From positions 1-47,363 of the forward strand of contig QFQW01000024.1 in assembly GCA_003248755.1 (NCBI GenBank): a stretch of DNA of 47,363 nucleotides, in the 5' to 3' direction. Below, piece after piece: positions 45,624-47,363 of this stretch. The position numbers and the translations under genes were made by a program. The notes under the pieces are model-generated. The model did not search any database. It worked only from the letters and a program-made list of their open reading frames with translations, and was not told the DNA's origin. The stretch's first letter is position 1. Every line of letters starts with the position of its first letter. The stretch comes from Chryseobacterium sp. (GTDB lineage Bacteria; Bacteroidota; Bacteroidia; Flavobacteriales; Weeksellaceae).

Positions 45624-47363
45624 TCAATTATTTTTTGAGGCTTGCATTGGGTTTACTTTTCCATTAGAAGCTCCTCTTGCAGCATTTTTTTGCTTTTGTT
45701 TGAAAACCTGAAACTTGCTTGGTACATCAGTTGCAGTTGCTGCCCAAAGATTATTTGATGTATCAATATCTGCTGTTTCTCTCATGGGATCCAATTGTAC
45801 TGATTTCAATTTTTTAGCAAAATAATAAGTTTTAGATGCTTTCTGCTCATTGTGTCTCCAGATTTGAACACTGATTTTATCATTCAGTTTAGAGCCATCT
45901 TCGAAAGTGAATTCCAAAATTATCGGCATTACAAGTCCTCCTTTATTCGAAAAATCAATTTGATAAGCAGTCACATTGCTATCTCTTGTTATGTCTTTGT
46001 TTGATACTTTCTCAAGATTTCCATTTGTCATAGAGTATTCTTTCGAAACATCAACTTTCTCTTGACCACGGTCATATCTATAATAGAAATCCTGAACATC
46101 TTTATCTGTATCTGCATAGAATTTAATTGATTTATCTTCTTTATTTCTCAATTTGGAAATGTCTTCAAAATCGTTCAATGCCGGTTTATCAACAGTATAT
46201 TTAATCGTTTCTGACTTAGGAGTTCCTTCAAAATCCGGAGTTGCAACAGTTACTTTATCGATAGCAATATCCACAGGATCTATTCCATAAAACCAACCTC
46301 TCCAAAACCAGTCCAAATCTTCTCCGCTTGCATCCTCCATTGTTCTGAAAAGATCAGCAGGCTCCGGATGGCGGAATGCCCATCTCTTCGCATATGTTTT
46401 GAAAGCTTTATCGAAAAGCTCTCTTCCCATAATGGTTTCACGAAGAATATTGAGTCCGGTTGCCGGTTTGGAATAAGCATTGGGACCAAATCTTGCAATG
46501 TTTTCTGAATTAGACATGATAGGCTCCAATTCATCTTTTGGGAGTTTCATATAGTCTACGATTGTCCAAGCCGGACCACGTTTTGAAGGGAACTTGTTAT
46601 CCCATTTTTCTTCTGTCAGATATTCAACAAAAGTATTAAGACCTTCGTCCATCCAACTCCATTGTCTTTCATCAGAATTGATAATCATCGGAAAGAAATT
46701 GTGCCCCACTTCATGAATGATTACACCTAACATTCCATTTTTAATAGCTTCTGAATAAGTTCCATCTTTTTCAGTCCTTCCGTAGTTGAAGCAAATCATT
46801 GGATACTCCATCCCATTCGCTGCTTCTATGGATTGCGCAACAGGATAAGGATATGGAATTGTAAACTCAGAATAAGTTTTAATCGTGTGTGCTACAGCTT
46901 TGGTAGAGAATTTTCTGTATAATCCGTAAGCTTCTTTCCCGTAAAAGCTCATTGCCATTACTTTATTATTATTTTCAGGAATTGTAACCCGCATACCATC
47001 CCAAACAAACTTTCTAGAAGAAGTCCAGGCAAAATCACGAACGTTATTGGCCTCAAAAATCCAAGTTTTTCTTTCTTTGGATTTTTTCTTTTCTGCATTT
47101 TTAGCTTCGTCCAGTGTAACGATTTCTATCGGCTCGCTAGCACTTTCTGCTTTTTTGTATCTGGCAAACTGTTCAGAAGAAAGAACTTGCTGATAGTTTT
47201 TACATTCTCCTGTTCCACCTACAATGTGGTCCGCAGGTACATTCATTTTCACTTTATAATTCCCGAAGACCAAAGCAAATTCTCCACGGCCCGTGAACTG
47301 ATGATTTTGCCAACCGTGGAAGTCGCTATAAACACACATCCTTGGAAACCACTGTGTAATTGT
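45624..47363 (-). CDS. M1-family metallopeptidase (N-terminus cut by right edge)
   Basis: About 579 C-terminal residues of a zinc metallopeptidase. The frame stays open to the window edge: TQWFPR precedes the first in-window Met (47339), so that Met is internal. The opening QWFPRMCVYSDFHGWQNHQFTGRGEF is the standard M1 segment before the active site. The zinc motif is HEVGHNFF, with the third ligand Glu in WSWMDEGLNTFVEYL. The later part (about residue 330 on) is a beta-rich C-terminal region of the kind in flavobacterial M1 peptidases. It has no T9SS tail, unlike the M1 enzyme at 38.5-40.4 kb. Signal peptide and N-terminal domain are outside the window. Confidence 0.93.
   Translation of the reverse strand, partial: TITQWFPRMCVYSDFHGWQNHQFTGRGEFALVFGNYKVKMNVPADHIVGGTGECKNYQQVLSSEQFARYKKAESASEPIEIVTLDEAKNAEKKKSKERKTWIFEANNVRDFAWTSSRKFVWDGMRVTIPENNNKVMAMSFYGKEAYGLYRKFSTKAVAHTIKTYSEFTIPYPYPVAQSIEAANGMEYPMICFNYGRTEKDGTYSEAIKNGMLGVIIHEVGHNFFPMIINSDERQWSWMDEGLNTFVEYLTEEKWDNKFPSKRGPAWTIVDYMKLPKDELEPIMSNSENIARFGPNAYSKPATGLNILRETIMGRELFDKAFKTYAKRWAFRHPEPADLFRTMEDASGEDLDWFWRGWFYGIDPVDIAIDKVTVATPDFEGTPKSETIKYTVDKPALNDFEDISKLRNKEDKSIKFYADTDKDVQDFYYRYDRGQEKVDVSKEYSMTNGNLEKVSNKDITRDSNVTAYQIDFSNKGGLVMPIILEFTFEDGSKLNDKISVQIWRHNEQKASKTYYFAKKLKSVQLDPMRETADIDTSNNLWAATATDVPSKFQVFKQKQKNAARGASNGKVNPMQASKNN

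Overview
The window looks like ordinary chromosome from an AT-rich member of the Bacteroidota, most likely class Flavobacteriia and close to Chryseobacterium and its relatives (Weeksellaceae). The evidence is: three secreted proteins ending in type IX secretion (T9SS) sorting domains with a YPNP motif; Bacteroidota-specific families (DUF4294, DUF5686, a UMF1-type transporter); a mevalonate-pathway kinase; start codons with almost no Shine-Dalgarno sequence; and many promoters of the Bacteroidota type (TAnnTTTG about 10-50 bases before the start codon, sometimes with TTG 17-23 bases further upstream). I see no tRNA, rRNA, CRISPR array, insertion sequence, phage or conjugative gene.

Layout. 1-4.7 kb: the start of a secreted protein cut by the edge, a 54-residue lipoprotein, uvrA, and a divergent S1/P1 nuclease that converges on a GNAT acetyltransferase. 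4.7-10.9 kb, all minus strand: a UbiA-type prenyltransferase and a mevalonate kinase, an esterase coupled to an MFS transporter, an acetyl-CoA acetyltransferase and a small membrane protein. 11-13.3 kb: an ECF sigma factor, a putative anti-sigma factor and an outer-membrane barrel protein in one operon. 13.3-13.85 kb: a repeat-rich gap. 13.85-16.4 kb: prfB and a 2-oxoacid dehydrogenase E2, convergent. 16.5-20.4 kb: a monooxygenase-fold protein, a secreted M36 protease and a LolA-like protein. 20.4-23.5 kb: DUF4294 divergent from an M42 peptidase, then rpe and ndk. 23.8-26 kb: purC-purF. 26.3-33.1 kb: secreted endonuclease I, an alkyltransferase-like protein, DUF5686 and a GH5 glycosidase. 33.2-37 kb: a Zn/Cd-type P-ATPase, a Fur-family regulator, an FKBP isomerase and rplS. 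37.2-47.4 kb: kbl, a T9SS M1 aminopeptidase, a PBP4-type carboxypeptidase, priA, an ABC ATPase and a second M1 peptidase cut by the right edge.

How it works together. Most genes are housekeeping (DNA repair and restart, purine synthesis, translation, central carbon). They are mixed with exported degradative enzymes (two nucleases, proteases, a glycosidase) that suit an organism living on polymers. The Fur regulator and P-ATPase form a likely metal-homeostasis pair, and the sigma/anti-sigma/barrel genes an envelope-signalling unit.

No clearly new multi-gene system is visible. The most interesting material lies between genes: (i) a sigma-54-like promoter and a UUCG-loop terminator that bracket a roughly 70-nt unannotated transcript at 23.6 kb; (ii) two families of dispersed intergenic repeats, four copies each, one of which always points at the start codon of the neighbouring gene; (iii) a repetitive candidate operator on the P-ATPase promoter; and (iv) a 5' leader before rplS that could be regulatory.
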